In this document: positions 50,901 to 62,900 of the stretch, piece by piece
How positions within the stretch are numbered: position 1 is the first letter of the stretch
Layout: each line of letters opens with the position of its first letter
From: Parus major
Taxonomy: Eukaryota; Chordata; Aves; Passeriformes; Paridae
Length of the DNA: 64,000 nucleotides
Direction of reading: 5' to 3'
Assembly: GCF_001522545.3 (NCBI RefSeq)
Contig: NC_031799.1
Span: 46,269,035-46,333,034, forward strand
Notes under the pieces: model-generated
Seen by the model: the letters and a program-made list of their open reading frames with translations, nothing else
Databases searched by the model: none
What the model was told of the DNA's origin: nothing
Position numbers and translations under genes: made by a program

Positions 50901-53900
50901 TACAAGTACTATCCTACAAACAGACAGAAATTAGTCTTTGACTCTTTTTCCTCCCAGATGGTTAGTCATGGTACCTTTTTAAGGAAAGGAGACTCAGGCA
51001 GCACAGGCTCTGAAGGCATAAAAATACCCAAATAGTTATCTTCTTCCTTCTCTTCTTAACGCAACTTTTGTCATCTTTTTCATTGCTTGAGTTGTGACAG
51101 ATGCAATATTTTCTGATAAAATATGACTAGTAATGTGCTAGTCTAGAGAGTGATACACTTGTGTAATCCCCAGAGCAGATCATATACCTTTTTCTACAAG
51201 AAATTGTCCTTACCAAGTGTTTATAATGATAAGCAGCCCTTACCAAGTTATTATGTTCATATTGTGCAAAACTGCAGAATTGTCCCTCATAAGATTTTGC
51301 TTAAGTCATTAAATTTACCTCCTTGAAAAACAATTCTATAAGTAACCTGCAGCATAACAGAATTTAGAGAAGAATACATTATTTTGCTACTAAAAAAGTG
51401 ATTTTATATAAACTGGACCATATATCTTCGTATCTACATTTGCTGTCTCCCTAGGTGCTTATTTGAATTGTATTTTTAGTTAGCAACAGGGATAAGCTAT
51501 ATTTAAGTGGCTTCTTAAACTATATTTCATATTTTGAAATTTTTTTATTACTGCAGTCAAAGGGTGTAATTTCTTAACTGGAGAATTAACTATCATATAT
51601 GCATAAAGTTGTGTACATAATTAATAAATTTATTAAAATATAGGTGAAATAATACATAATGGTAATACCTATACGTACACAGATATTATTTTATGTAGCT
51701 GGTGGCTATACGTATTACTTGTTGACAGTTACATTTCTTTAAGTTAAAATTATCAGTCTTTTGGGGCAGCTTCCTCTGACATCCAGCTCAGCAAAACCAA
51801 AGTCATCCTACTGAAGAAGCATTGTCCATATTGGAAACATTTTACTGCTGGCAGTTAAGAGGAGTTGGTACCAGAAATTAATGGCAGATATTGTCTGCTT
51901 TCTGCAGCTGGATTGATGTGCAGATGTGCTCTTTCTCCCACTCCAAAAGCAGTGCTTTGTGATCATATGTTGTTTGCAAAGAGACTCTTCATGCAGGGCC
52001 CAGGGACGGTTCTTTGAGAAAGAATTAATTATAACACCAAAGAAAATTTCTCTTTTGATCATTGTGTAATATAAAGAATAGAGATATTCTTACAATTTCT
52101 AGGTCCTTTCAGTAGGTGGGGAGAAAGGGAGAGCAGAATCTTGAATTTATAAAGCTTCTTTGATTTCATAAGAATTTTTCATGCTTGTGGTTAGTGTCTA
52201 TGTTACACGGTGACTTCTTGTCACTAAACACAGAGGATAAACTTTCCTCCCAGTCTGTTGTCTCCTTTGTTTTTTGGAAGTTGTTACACATTGTGAACGC
52301 ATTGTGTTCTTCTAAAACCAAGATTCTCAGTGCTATCCATCTTCTTTGAAAGGAGCCTGTGTGCACCATCACTTTATATAGTCTTTTTCTTCCAGCAACC
52401 AACTCCTTCACTTGTCATCACAGCAAATATGTTTTAAAATCATAAGGATCTATAACATGGCTTTTTTTCCATTTATACAGATAATGGCAAAGATGTGGAT
52501 AGTGAAATGACAGATGCCTCTGAGAATTACTTTGAAACCATGGTGACCTTTTCTGAAGAAGCAGATTGTGATAATCTCAGCAAAAATCTCTCTTCGGCTT
52601 CAGGTAGCTCTTAAGAACTTAAAAGTTTGTGGTTGATATTTTCCATTTGCTTAGATTCCCAAAGGACACAGATGTAGTGTGCCACAATGGAAGGTACTGA
52701 GGAATTAGTACAAATCTCTGACTTGATTTACCTGTCGTCTGTATTAACGTTCAAAGGATCTCATGCTGGGCACTGGAAATGTATGGGGTCGCCCCGCGCT
52801 TATCACATTTCTAGTGAAGAGTTGTTCTGTCAGCACTTTATCAGAAAAGGTCCCCTAACACCAGCCTGTTGTTTATGCACCTCTTCTCTGATATAATTAA
52901 TTCACACATGATCTGATATTAACCAGTTTAGAGAACTGAATGTGGCTGCAAGGGATCTGTGCAGTGACTGTCGTGGCAAATTTTGCTCCACCAGTAGTTT
53001 CTAGTTCCTGTTCCTTAAGTCCAAACACTCTGACAAGACCACAGTTTAAGAGAGTAATAACTTCAAAAGTCTGTAGAGAAGAAGGCTAAAATAAATCCTA
53101 CGTATGTATTTGGGGAAAAATAATCTTTGTGTTTTCATTCTGAGTTGAAAAAAAGACCAGTTGAAGTGAGCGTTGTGAGCCAAGACCTTGAAATGAGTTT
53201 ATTTTATGAATCACAGTTGAGGGGTAACAAAAGTGTGCCATCAAACTCACACAGAATTCTTATTTGGTGCATCTGTAATGTTCTGTGTAGACTGCAAGGA
53301 CTCTTCTATCATTTTAGATAGCAACTATATGGCACAACATATTTTTTGCATTTTTATTGCAACACTCCGCAAAAACATTGTTTTATCCTAGAAAGCGTCT
53401 ATGCATCTCCGTCTGTTTATGAACCAAAGAAGGCTCGGAGCTACCAGATTGAGCTTGCACAGCCTGCTACTGATGGGAAAAACACATTGATTTGTGCCCC
53501 CACAGGTAAGGGGATAGACATTTCTTAGAAAGATTTTCTTGATGCATTTGTCTGTGAAGGATAGGGAATGGTAAAGGTTGAAGGCGACTTCTTCAGCCGT
53601 TTGTTTAAAGCTGTCTTCCTTGCAGTAGATCCAGATTCACCCTGCAATTAATGACCATGGGCAGCACAGAGGCTGGCAAGACAGACGTGTCTGTTGGCAC
53701 ATCAGTGCTTGTATTTGGCGCACTCAGCATTCATTTCCATCTTCTGACTTCTGCTTTCTCACTCCTCAGTGTGGATTTTTCAGTTAAAGCCAGTCACTAA
53801 TCTTTGCAGATATTTAAGAAATTCGTCTTGCAAGCTGAAGGGATAACAGGATGAGTTAGCTTCAGGCTCCCCTCTCTTCTCTACTGCAATCTGCAACATC

Positions 53901-56900
53901 CAGACAGCCTAATTTTCCCCTGAGCCCTGGTGAGGCAAGTGGGATAACAGAGGCAGGGACAGAGGAGAGCTCTGGGGAGCCTGCACAGTGAGCCTGAGGG
54001 CCAAAGGAAAGCAAGTGGGAGAGGAACAAGGCTGCATGAGGAAGAATGGAAGCTGAAAGGGCCTGGTATCTATACATAGTCTGATTTGATGTGAGAGCAT
54101 GTGCTGAGAGTGAAAAAAAGACTCTGATTTCAAAGAATTCAAATACAACTGCAAATGGATTTTAGTCCCCAGTGACTGCCTAATTTCATTTACAGACTGA
54201 AACTGAGAGAGAAAGGGATGATTCCCCACCTGAGTAAGCAACATGCTTGTGTTTAAATCTGTTCCAAATGTGTTCAAGTCTGGCCCCATTGTCAGCTCCC
54301 CTTTGTTACAAGGCATTTAGATGAGACAAGCTACTGCTTACAGATGCACCTTTTCATACTTGTCCTTCACCTTTCATGTTTTCTGTTTGAAGGATCTGGA
54401 AAAACTTTTGTGGCACTTATGATTTGTGAACATCATTTGCAAAACATTCCGTCAGGACGAAAGGCAAAAGTTGTCTTCCTTGCAACCAAAGTGCCAGTGT
54501 ATGAGCAACAGAAAAATATATTCAGGCAGCATTTTGAAAGAAGTGGGTAAGTGTAATTCTACCTGGTGGCTCCCTCCACAGAAGATAAACTGCCCTATAG
54601 GTCAGCTGTGGCTAGGGCATGATGTAGTGGGTTTGCTGGTGAACAAGAGTGCTTGACAGTGTTATCAGGATGATGCATAGCTGCAAGAATGGCATTGCCG
54701 TGGCAGACTTTTTTTGGAGAATTTGAAGTCTGGCTTTGGAGAGTTTAAGCACTCATTGTTGCACATCTATGGAAATGGTGAAAGTATTTCTGTACATAAA
54801 GGGTGGGGTGTGTTCTCTCTTGAGACTCCTTTCATACCTGCTTCCAAAGCAGGTGCAGATGCATTTCCTGGCAGCAGCAGTGAGGTTCCTCCTGCCATTC
54901 TCTCCCTCTTCTCTAAATGGAATTACCCAAACTTCTTTGGTTTTTCAACCTCTAGTCAGAAAATGATAGTTCATCTCTCAGTCAAGACTGCAGGTTGCTT
55001 AGAGGGTCATTAACAACCTATATCTTCTGATTTTGAGGGAACTGATTACTGAACATCCACATATGTCTCCTTTTTGCTATGGGAAAAGGAGGCTGCTGGG
55101 CAGAAACAGTCCCATGATGTCAGGCATGTACACAAAAGGGTTGTTACATGTGAACTGACAAGTGCAGCTTAAATATACAACTTAATCATTCCTCAAATAT
55201 GATGTATTTTTGTTAATGGTAGTTGAAAATTCAGTTATTTACCCTCAGCTTTTTTGGTTTTTTCCCCTCAGTTTCTGTGGTCAAACTGCCAGCTTTAACT
55301 CTTTGATATTTGAAACTTAGTAACTGCTTGCTGAAAGCTCGCTGAAAAGCCCGTTTTTCTGGCTTTCCTTCTCCTGCAAGATATCCTTTTTCATACTGTT
55401 TTTTTTGCATCTTCTTTCCAGATACTCCGTTCAAGGAATTTGTGGTGAAACAGTTGCAAATATCTCTGTAGAAAATATTATACAGGACAGTGATATCATT
55501 GTGATAACACCCCAGATTCTTGTGAATAGCATGGAGAAAGGGATCCTTAGCTCCCTCTCCATCTTCACTCTGATCATATTTGATGAGTGCCACAACACTA
55601 CAGGCAACCACCCTTACAATGTGTTGATGACCAGGTATCTGGATGAAAAATTGGACTCCTCTGCAAACCAGCTGCCTCAGGTAAGGCCCAGCCCATCAGG
55701 GGTGGAAACGTTGGAGGAAAGTGTTCTGCAATGTAGTCAGCAAAGTCTTGCCTTTTGTGCTGATCCAGTTCAATTCCCATTTAACAATGGCTGCAAATGG
55801 AAATGGTAGAAGCTGGAACATTTTTTCATTCTTGGACACTTCCAGGCTTTTTTTCCCATGTCACATCTTCCCTGCAGCTGTGAAAGACTGATCAAACATG
55901 ACAAAGAGTGGAGTACTTGAGAGCAAACAGAAGAGCTGAACTGTGAGGAAAGCAGGCAGTTTAGTAATCCCCTTGTTACCTCGCTACTGCTGTTTTCTGC
56001 ACTAGAAAATGGGGCCATTGCCTCTGCTGGTCTGAGGTTTTCATCCAGCTGGGAAGACACCTCTGAATGAATGCAAAGGATGGGTCTGGGTGTGGGTTAT
56101 GGATTTAAGTGTCTTTAAGTTTAACCCACTTTCTGAGTGGATTTAAGTTTATTTATTTATTTATTTAAGTTTATTTTAAGTTTAAATACTCTAAGTTTGA
56201 GTGCCTTGAAGAGGGCATGAGTACATACAGTTATTGGGTCTTGGGATTTTGTGCCTACTGCTTGTTTACTTCTGCTGCCTGTTTTGTTTCCATGTTTTTG
56301 ACGATGGTGGCAATTCGGTAATCCTGGTTTTATTTCATTTGTAACGAAGGAGCTATTCCTGTGTGTGTTTAGATTATAGGTTTAACTGCTTCTATTGGAG
56401 TTGGTAATGCCAAGAGCACTAATGAAACTGTAGAGCACATCTGTACCCTCTGCTCCAACCTTGACATACAGACCATATCCACTGTCAGAGTGAACAAAGA
56501 AGATCTGCAGAGGTTTGGAAACAAGCCAGAAACACGTAAGCACACTTCCTTTTTATTTTCCTGTGAGTTGCAAAGCACCATGATTATGGCAGCTACCCAA
56601 TCCCCCTTTTTTTTAGATCAAGTTAAAAACTTCAAACTCAGCTAGGGGTTTACTTCCTACTGGCTTGAAAGAAGTTTAGGTTTGCAATCTCCTGCAGTAA
56701 GGAAGTGCCCCCTTGGATGTATTTTCTCTTTGCTGTTGATGCACCATCTCTAGATTTTAATCAGTTCTGCCAGTGAGGATTTGGGGCTGTTTTTTTCTGT
56801 GCACCTGCAGTGCTTATTAACAAAAAATTTGATTATGATTGCATGGAACACCATGTGTAGCATTCTTCTAGACAAGAATTTGCTCTGTGCTTCCTGAGGA

Positions 56901-59900
56901 AATGTTTTACTTACTCAGCACACTGACTTACGTTTCTCTTCTCTAGATATCAGATGGGTTAAAATGCGAGCTCAGAATCATTTTGCAGACATTATCTCAG
57001 GTCTGATGTCTGAGACGGAGATGTTGATGAGGAAGATTTATTCAGCGGGTAAGAAGCTCAAATATGCCTGTATTGCAGTTCAGTATTTGATTAAATCAGA
57101 GTGAATCCTTATAGCTGCTAGGACACTCTTTTCACTTCCTTCATTTTTAGTTGCATTTAATCAATATTTCCTCAATAAGAGATTACAGATAAGAGATTCA
57201 ACTATTTTCCTGTTATACCTGATTTGTTTGACAATCATACACATTTTTGCTTGAATTTCAGCCTGTTGCTTGCAACTAAAAACAGTGTGCTTTTGAGTGT
57301 CAAATCCTTCTCAATTTAAAGAATTGGAAACAAAAGGGCTTGCATTCAAAATGCAGTGGGCTGGACTTCATTGATGAGAGATATTTGTATGTTCTTATTT
57401 AAACATTTCTCCAAATCCTTCACACTCAATGTGTCTCTGTTAGGAAAATAAGAAGCATCACAGTGGTATTACTCTCAATGTTGTCATTTTTTCTGTACAG
57501 CAGAAGTTAATTTTCACACTTGCTGCTCTGACACTTCTCATGTTTTCTCTTGTTTCTGAGCTGCACTTGGAGATGGACACATTTCTAGGGTTGCCCTGGC
57601 CACCTTTTCTGGTCAGCATTCTGTCCTCTTTATTCTTCTGGGTACTCCTATTTCCACTTTTTACCAGGACTCCACTATTTTCCTTTGAAAAGCCCTTGAG
57701 GTAATGTTTCAGTAGGATCTGTGCAACATGAACATCACTGGAGAGAGGATATGGCTGCCCAAGAAAGGAAGGAAACAACTGCCAGTAAGGTTCCAGCTTC
57801 AGGAGCTGCTCTGATGGGAGGGTTTGCAGAGAGGAGATGCATGATTGTGAAAACAGGTCTCATGATCATGAGGTTAATTCTATAACCCTTCAGAAATTAA
57901 TTTATCTTTTCTGCTTTTGCAGAGTTCCTAAGTGGTGTCCATTAAGTGGCTTTTATAAAAAATTGGAGAGCAGAAGGGGGTACAAAGCAGAGACCCATTA
58001 ATGGATATGTTCAGGATCAGCCTTGGTCTCTCCAGCTCTGGACTGAAGGACATTGTCTGTGCTTAGACAGGCTTTTGTACATTGACTGCAGTGCCTTAAA
58101 CCTGTTTGCCACAGTTCTAGATTTCCACCGTGCTCTCCACTTCCCAGATATTTGAGAATGAACTATATTCTGGGGCAGGAAGGGAGAATTAAAACCCCCA
58201 CACAACCAAAGGAAAAAACACACCAAACCAACCCCAAACCCAAGAAGCCTGATCAAAGAACAAAGACAAAAAGATTGTCAAAATGCATGTTACATTAAGC
58301 AAACACTTCTGAAGCTTATTTTGCATCACAGTTCCTCTTGCATGAGTGGCAGTGGCTTCCCTTCTGTGGACCCTGTGGTTACTGAAGCCCTTGAAGCACT
58401 CAGGCAGAGTATGGATGCAGCAAACAGCTACTGCCTAGTTCTGCCTGAGGGACAGCCCCTTGGGCAGTACGCTTCTGGACTATTTAATGAATGACTATAA
58501 ACTATTGAGTAACTGGTAATTCAAGGAACAATATACATGCTACGATTTTTATGAATACTGTAGGCTTTTTACAGGATAAATGAGCTCTAATTCTATTACT
58601 AAAGTCACTGCAGATGTGTGTATATACACAGATCCTCAGCTGAATTTTACTGGGTTAATTTTTGTGCTATCATCTGGGTATATATTTGGTATATATAGGG
58701 AGTGAAGAAAACAGAGCCAGACTCTTCGCAGGTGGTTCCCAGAGGCTGGACAAGAGGCAGTGGGCACAACAGAAATATTTAAGTAACAGGAAGAACTTTT
58801 TTGCTGTAAGATGGTCAAACACTTGCCTGAAGAAGTTCTAGACTCTGTCCTTGGAAGTACTCAAAGCCCATTTGAACTGAGTGACCTGCTCTAGGGTGAT
58901 ATGCTTTGAGCAGAGGGTTGAACTAAAGACCTCCACAGCTGCCTTCCAGCCTCAGTGGTTCTGTGATTGTATTGAAAAACTGCTTTTTTGCATAGGCTTT
59001 TTAGAGTAAATATTAGTGGGAAATGTGTTATCCTCTAGCTAATGCTTTTTCTTTGTTATTCAAGATGATCAAATTTTTTTTCCTCTCCTTTAATAGATAT
59101 CATCTCCCAAATCAACAAGAATTACTTTGGAACACAGAGATATGAACAGTGGATAGTTTCCACTCAGAAGAAATGCAGACTGTTGCAACTGGAAGATAAG
59201 GAGAAGGAGAGCAGTATTTGTAGAGAACTTTTCATTTGTACTGAACACTTGCGGGTAAGTGTGCATCCTCTTTCCTTCCCTGCAGAGTCATTCTGTTCCT
59301 TCCAATATGGCTATGTTCACCTAGAAGCAGATTTTGAACCAGTTGTTCTGTTTAGAATCATAGAATATACGCAGAGTTGGAAGGGACCCCCAAGGATCAT
59401 TGGCTCCAGCTCCTGTCCCTGCAGAGGACACCTTCACCATGTGCCCAAGAGCATTGTCCAAGCACTTCTTGAGCTCTCTCAGGCTTGGTACTGTGTCCAC
59501 TTCCCTGGGGAGCCTGTTCCAGTGCCCAAACCATTCTCTGGGTGAAAAACCTTATCCTGATATCCAGCCTAAACCTCCCCTGACTCAGCTTCAGGCTGTT
59601 TCCATGAGTCCTGTCACTGGTCACCACAGTGAAGAGATCTGTACTTGCCTCTCCACTAAGTGAGGATGTTGAAGACTGCAACAAGCTGACAGAGGCTAAG
59701 GCATAAGGCATGTAAGAGTTGTCTCTGTGATACTCATCAGGGGCAGATCAGTGCAGAGGAGACTTTGCAGTGCTTGTGTTGTCATGGAAATGGAAGAACA
59801 CCACAAATTTGCAACACTTAATCTAGCTAAATAAAATTTGTGTTCATCCCACCCCATGGAAGATGAGGTCTAAATGTGTGTGTCTCTTTCCATGCAGAAA

Positions 59901-62900
59901 TTCAATGATGCTCTCATTATCAGTGAAGACGCTCGCATTGAAGATGCTTTAGCCTATCTAAATGAATTTTTCACAAATGTGAAAAATGGACCATATACAG
60001 AGTTAGAGAAGCAGCTGACGGAGAAATTTCAAGGTATTTCCCACAGTCCCTGTGACAGTTGCTGGGGAAAAGAGAGCTCATGGTAGGATGGTCCAGGTGT
60101 TTTCTTCAGAGTAATTGCAGTTGTTTTTCCGGAAACTGCACTTCCCAGAAGATGTGGTGACTGCATGGGTGCAAGTGCAGAGTTAAGGCATCTGAGGGGG
60201 ACTAAATTTCTGGTACTGTAGGCTTCTAGTGCAGAAGCTGATGAAATAGTAATAGTTGTAGCTAGATGCTGTAATAAGTTCTTACATGCCTGGCTTGGAG
60301 ATAAGGCAGCAGTGCCCTTATGGCTGTGCCCCACAAGTAGGGGGATGGTCTACAATCATGAATGCTGCTAGCATTAGATAAGCCAATATACACTGCTCAG
60401 TGCACTGCCTAGCCTCCTGGCTAGTCCCTTTCTTCTGGGGAGAAGCAGGTGTACCCTTCTCATTGGAAGTTAGAGGTTGTCACTGTGCTCTGACTTCCGA
60501 TTTAGTGAGCAGTGGGCTATATTCCAGCCTGTGGTCTGGTGTGTTGCCATGTTGACTGCAATTTTAAATCTGCCCTTCAGTGTCAGTTGTTTTCTAAGAA
60601 GAAATAGTGCAAGAGCTAAGTTTGTTTTGTTGCTGTCCTTTGATACACAATACATTGCAGAAGTTCTCTTGTCAGTTTGAAGCAAAGTGTGAGATATTCA
60701 TAATTTTGTTTTTTTCTGGGGATTGTGTTGCATTTAAACCAACAGATTTCCCTGCTTGCATATGAAAGCATATTATTTCAAACAGAACAGAAAATAGAAG
60801 AAGCTAAAAGAGAATGTGTGTGCTGTTTGAAAGTATGTTTGTGCGGAAATTCTGCCTTCTGCACTAAAAAAGGTAAATTTTGCAAGAAACCTTTTTTATT
60901 TTTTCTTTCAGAGAAAGAGCTAGAGCTCACTGCTCTTTCAAAAGATGAGTCAAATGAGAATCCAAAGTTGGAAGAGCTCACTTGTATCCTGGACGAAGCA
61001 TACCACTATAATCCAGAGACTCGCACTATTCTCTTTGCCAAGACAAGAGCCTTAGTAGCTGTACGATATTTTCTTATAAAACTCCTAAAATGGGAAGCGG
61101 GAAAAATAATCTCCTCATCTATTACCCTTCCCATTTTGATCTGAAATAGAAAAATGTGCATGTATTTGATCTTTTTATTACAGTGTCCACCTAAGCCCTG
61201 ATGCTCTGAAGCAGGATAAGTGATGTTTTTTTTTTCTTTTTCTGAAAACTACAGTACAGCTATGGTGTCCTTCATGACATCTAACTACATGTTGTAGTTG
61301 ATCATTAAGCCATCAGATTTTTACTCTAGGTCTAAAGTAAGTTACAACAAGATGTGTTTTAAGAGTTTTGGCTTTCAGGTATAGTGGTGTTATGAATTGG
61401 CAGCTTTACTGCATTACAGGCTGCACATCAGGAGGTATTTATACATTTCTCAGAGGATTCCTATAGACCTAAAGAAGGTCTGTGCCCTAACACCTGTTTT
61501 TGATCAAGAAAAAGGAAAAACTTTGTGCTGCAGATGTTTTCTGGACTCTTTGTATCACTGGTCTATTTCATACTTGCCTATGATCGAGGATCTAGGCTGG
61601 ATGATGCTTTTTTTCCCTTGCAGTACCTTGATCCCAGAAAAGGTTTGTGCTTGAAGTTAATGTTCTCCTAATCACTAACATGAGTAGATTAAAACATTTA
61701 CTGCAAATATCAGCTGTCTCTGTCTACTGTAAACAGATTTATCAGCTGAACAACCAAGCCCCCCTTTTTATCCTTTTCATCCAGACATGCTGGATGAGTT
61801 TCAAATCAGAAAAAATTAAAAGCAGGATGAAGTCCAAACCAACAACACCAAACATCAGCTGGCGGCTTTCCATTTTAGATTTAAAAGCCGACAGTAGCTT
61901 GGCTGAATTTTGTTCTTCTGTAAGAGCAGTATGAACATGCTATTGTCACTGTGTAGCAGAAGTCCAGTTTGTAAATAACAACGACTTTCCTTTGATGCCA
62001 GAGGTGTAGCATTCAGTGACCTGTTAGTTTACTAGAGAAAAATACAAACTTTTTAGCAGTGAAAGGCTACTTGCTCTCTAGCCAACTTTGAAGTTGCAGG
62101 AGTAGGAAAAGGGGAAATCAGTCGGGCATGGTTTAATCTGGCATCGTGGTGTGACCCTTGTTTTCTTATGTATTAAAAAATATTCTCTCCTGACAAGGAG
62201 AGTTACATCTTGCTTTCTGCTCATGGGTCTTCTTTCGGAAGTATTGAATGACTAGGCAAGCATAGGAAAGATCTGCCTACCTAAAACTAGCATTTCATCT
62301 GCACAGGGAAACTAACTCTGAGATTTACTTTCCAGGCTTTGAAGAAGTGGATAGAAGCAAACCCTGTACTTAGCCACATAAAGACAGATGTGTTGATGGG
62401 TAAGGGAAGAAGAGATCATAAAACAGGTACGCAGATTTGCACTGAGATATGCCAAACCAGTGGTGGCTATGGTGCCAAAGCTGTTCTGCTTTTCCAGTGC
62501 TCATATTCTGTGCCCTTAAACAGAGGAAGGTCATAGGGGTTTGCACTTTCATTCTTCCATATCTGGAAGTCCTTGAATGGATCCTAAGGAGTTGCTTGCC
62601 TTTTCTCTCCAGAATCTTTGGTTAAAGCAGCAGTAATACCATCAGTGACACTTTTCTGCAGGACTCTTCTGCTGGTTTAAAAGCAGTTTAGAAATTTCAC
62701 TACCATAGTTTCTTGTGATTAATTCTCATATTACCTCCGTTACTTTTGTAGATCCCTCTCTTATTTTGTGTTTGTTGGTAGAAAGACATTATAAGATAGA
62801 ATGGAAACTACAGCTGAAATTAATTACCTGTGGTTTAAGTTACGAGTTAGCTTGGGATTTAGCTAACTAAGCTGCATGGATGTCTCCAATAAAGATCATC

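Noticed and set aside
59183..59545. 120-codon open frame overlapping exon 11 and beyond
   Set aside because: It continues from exon 11 through the GTAAGT donor into a CR1 element; splicing at 59254 fits the family.
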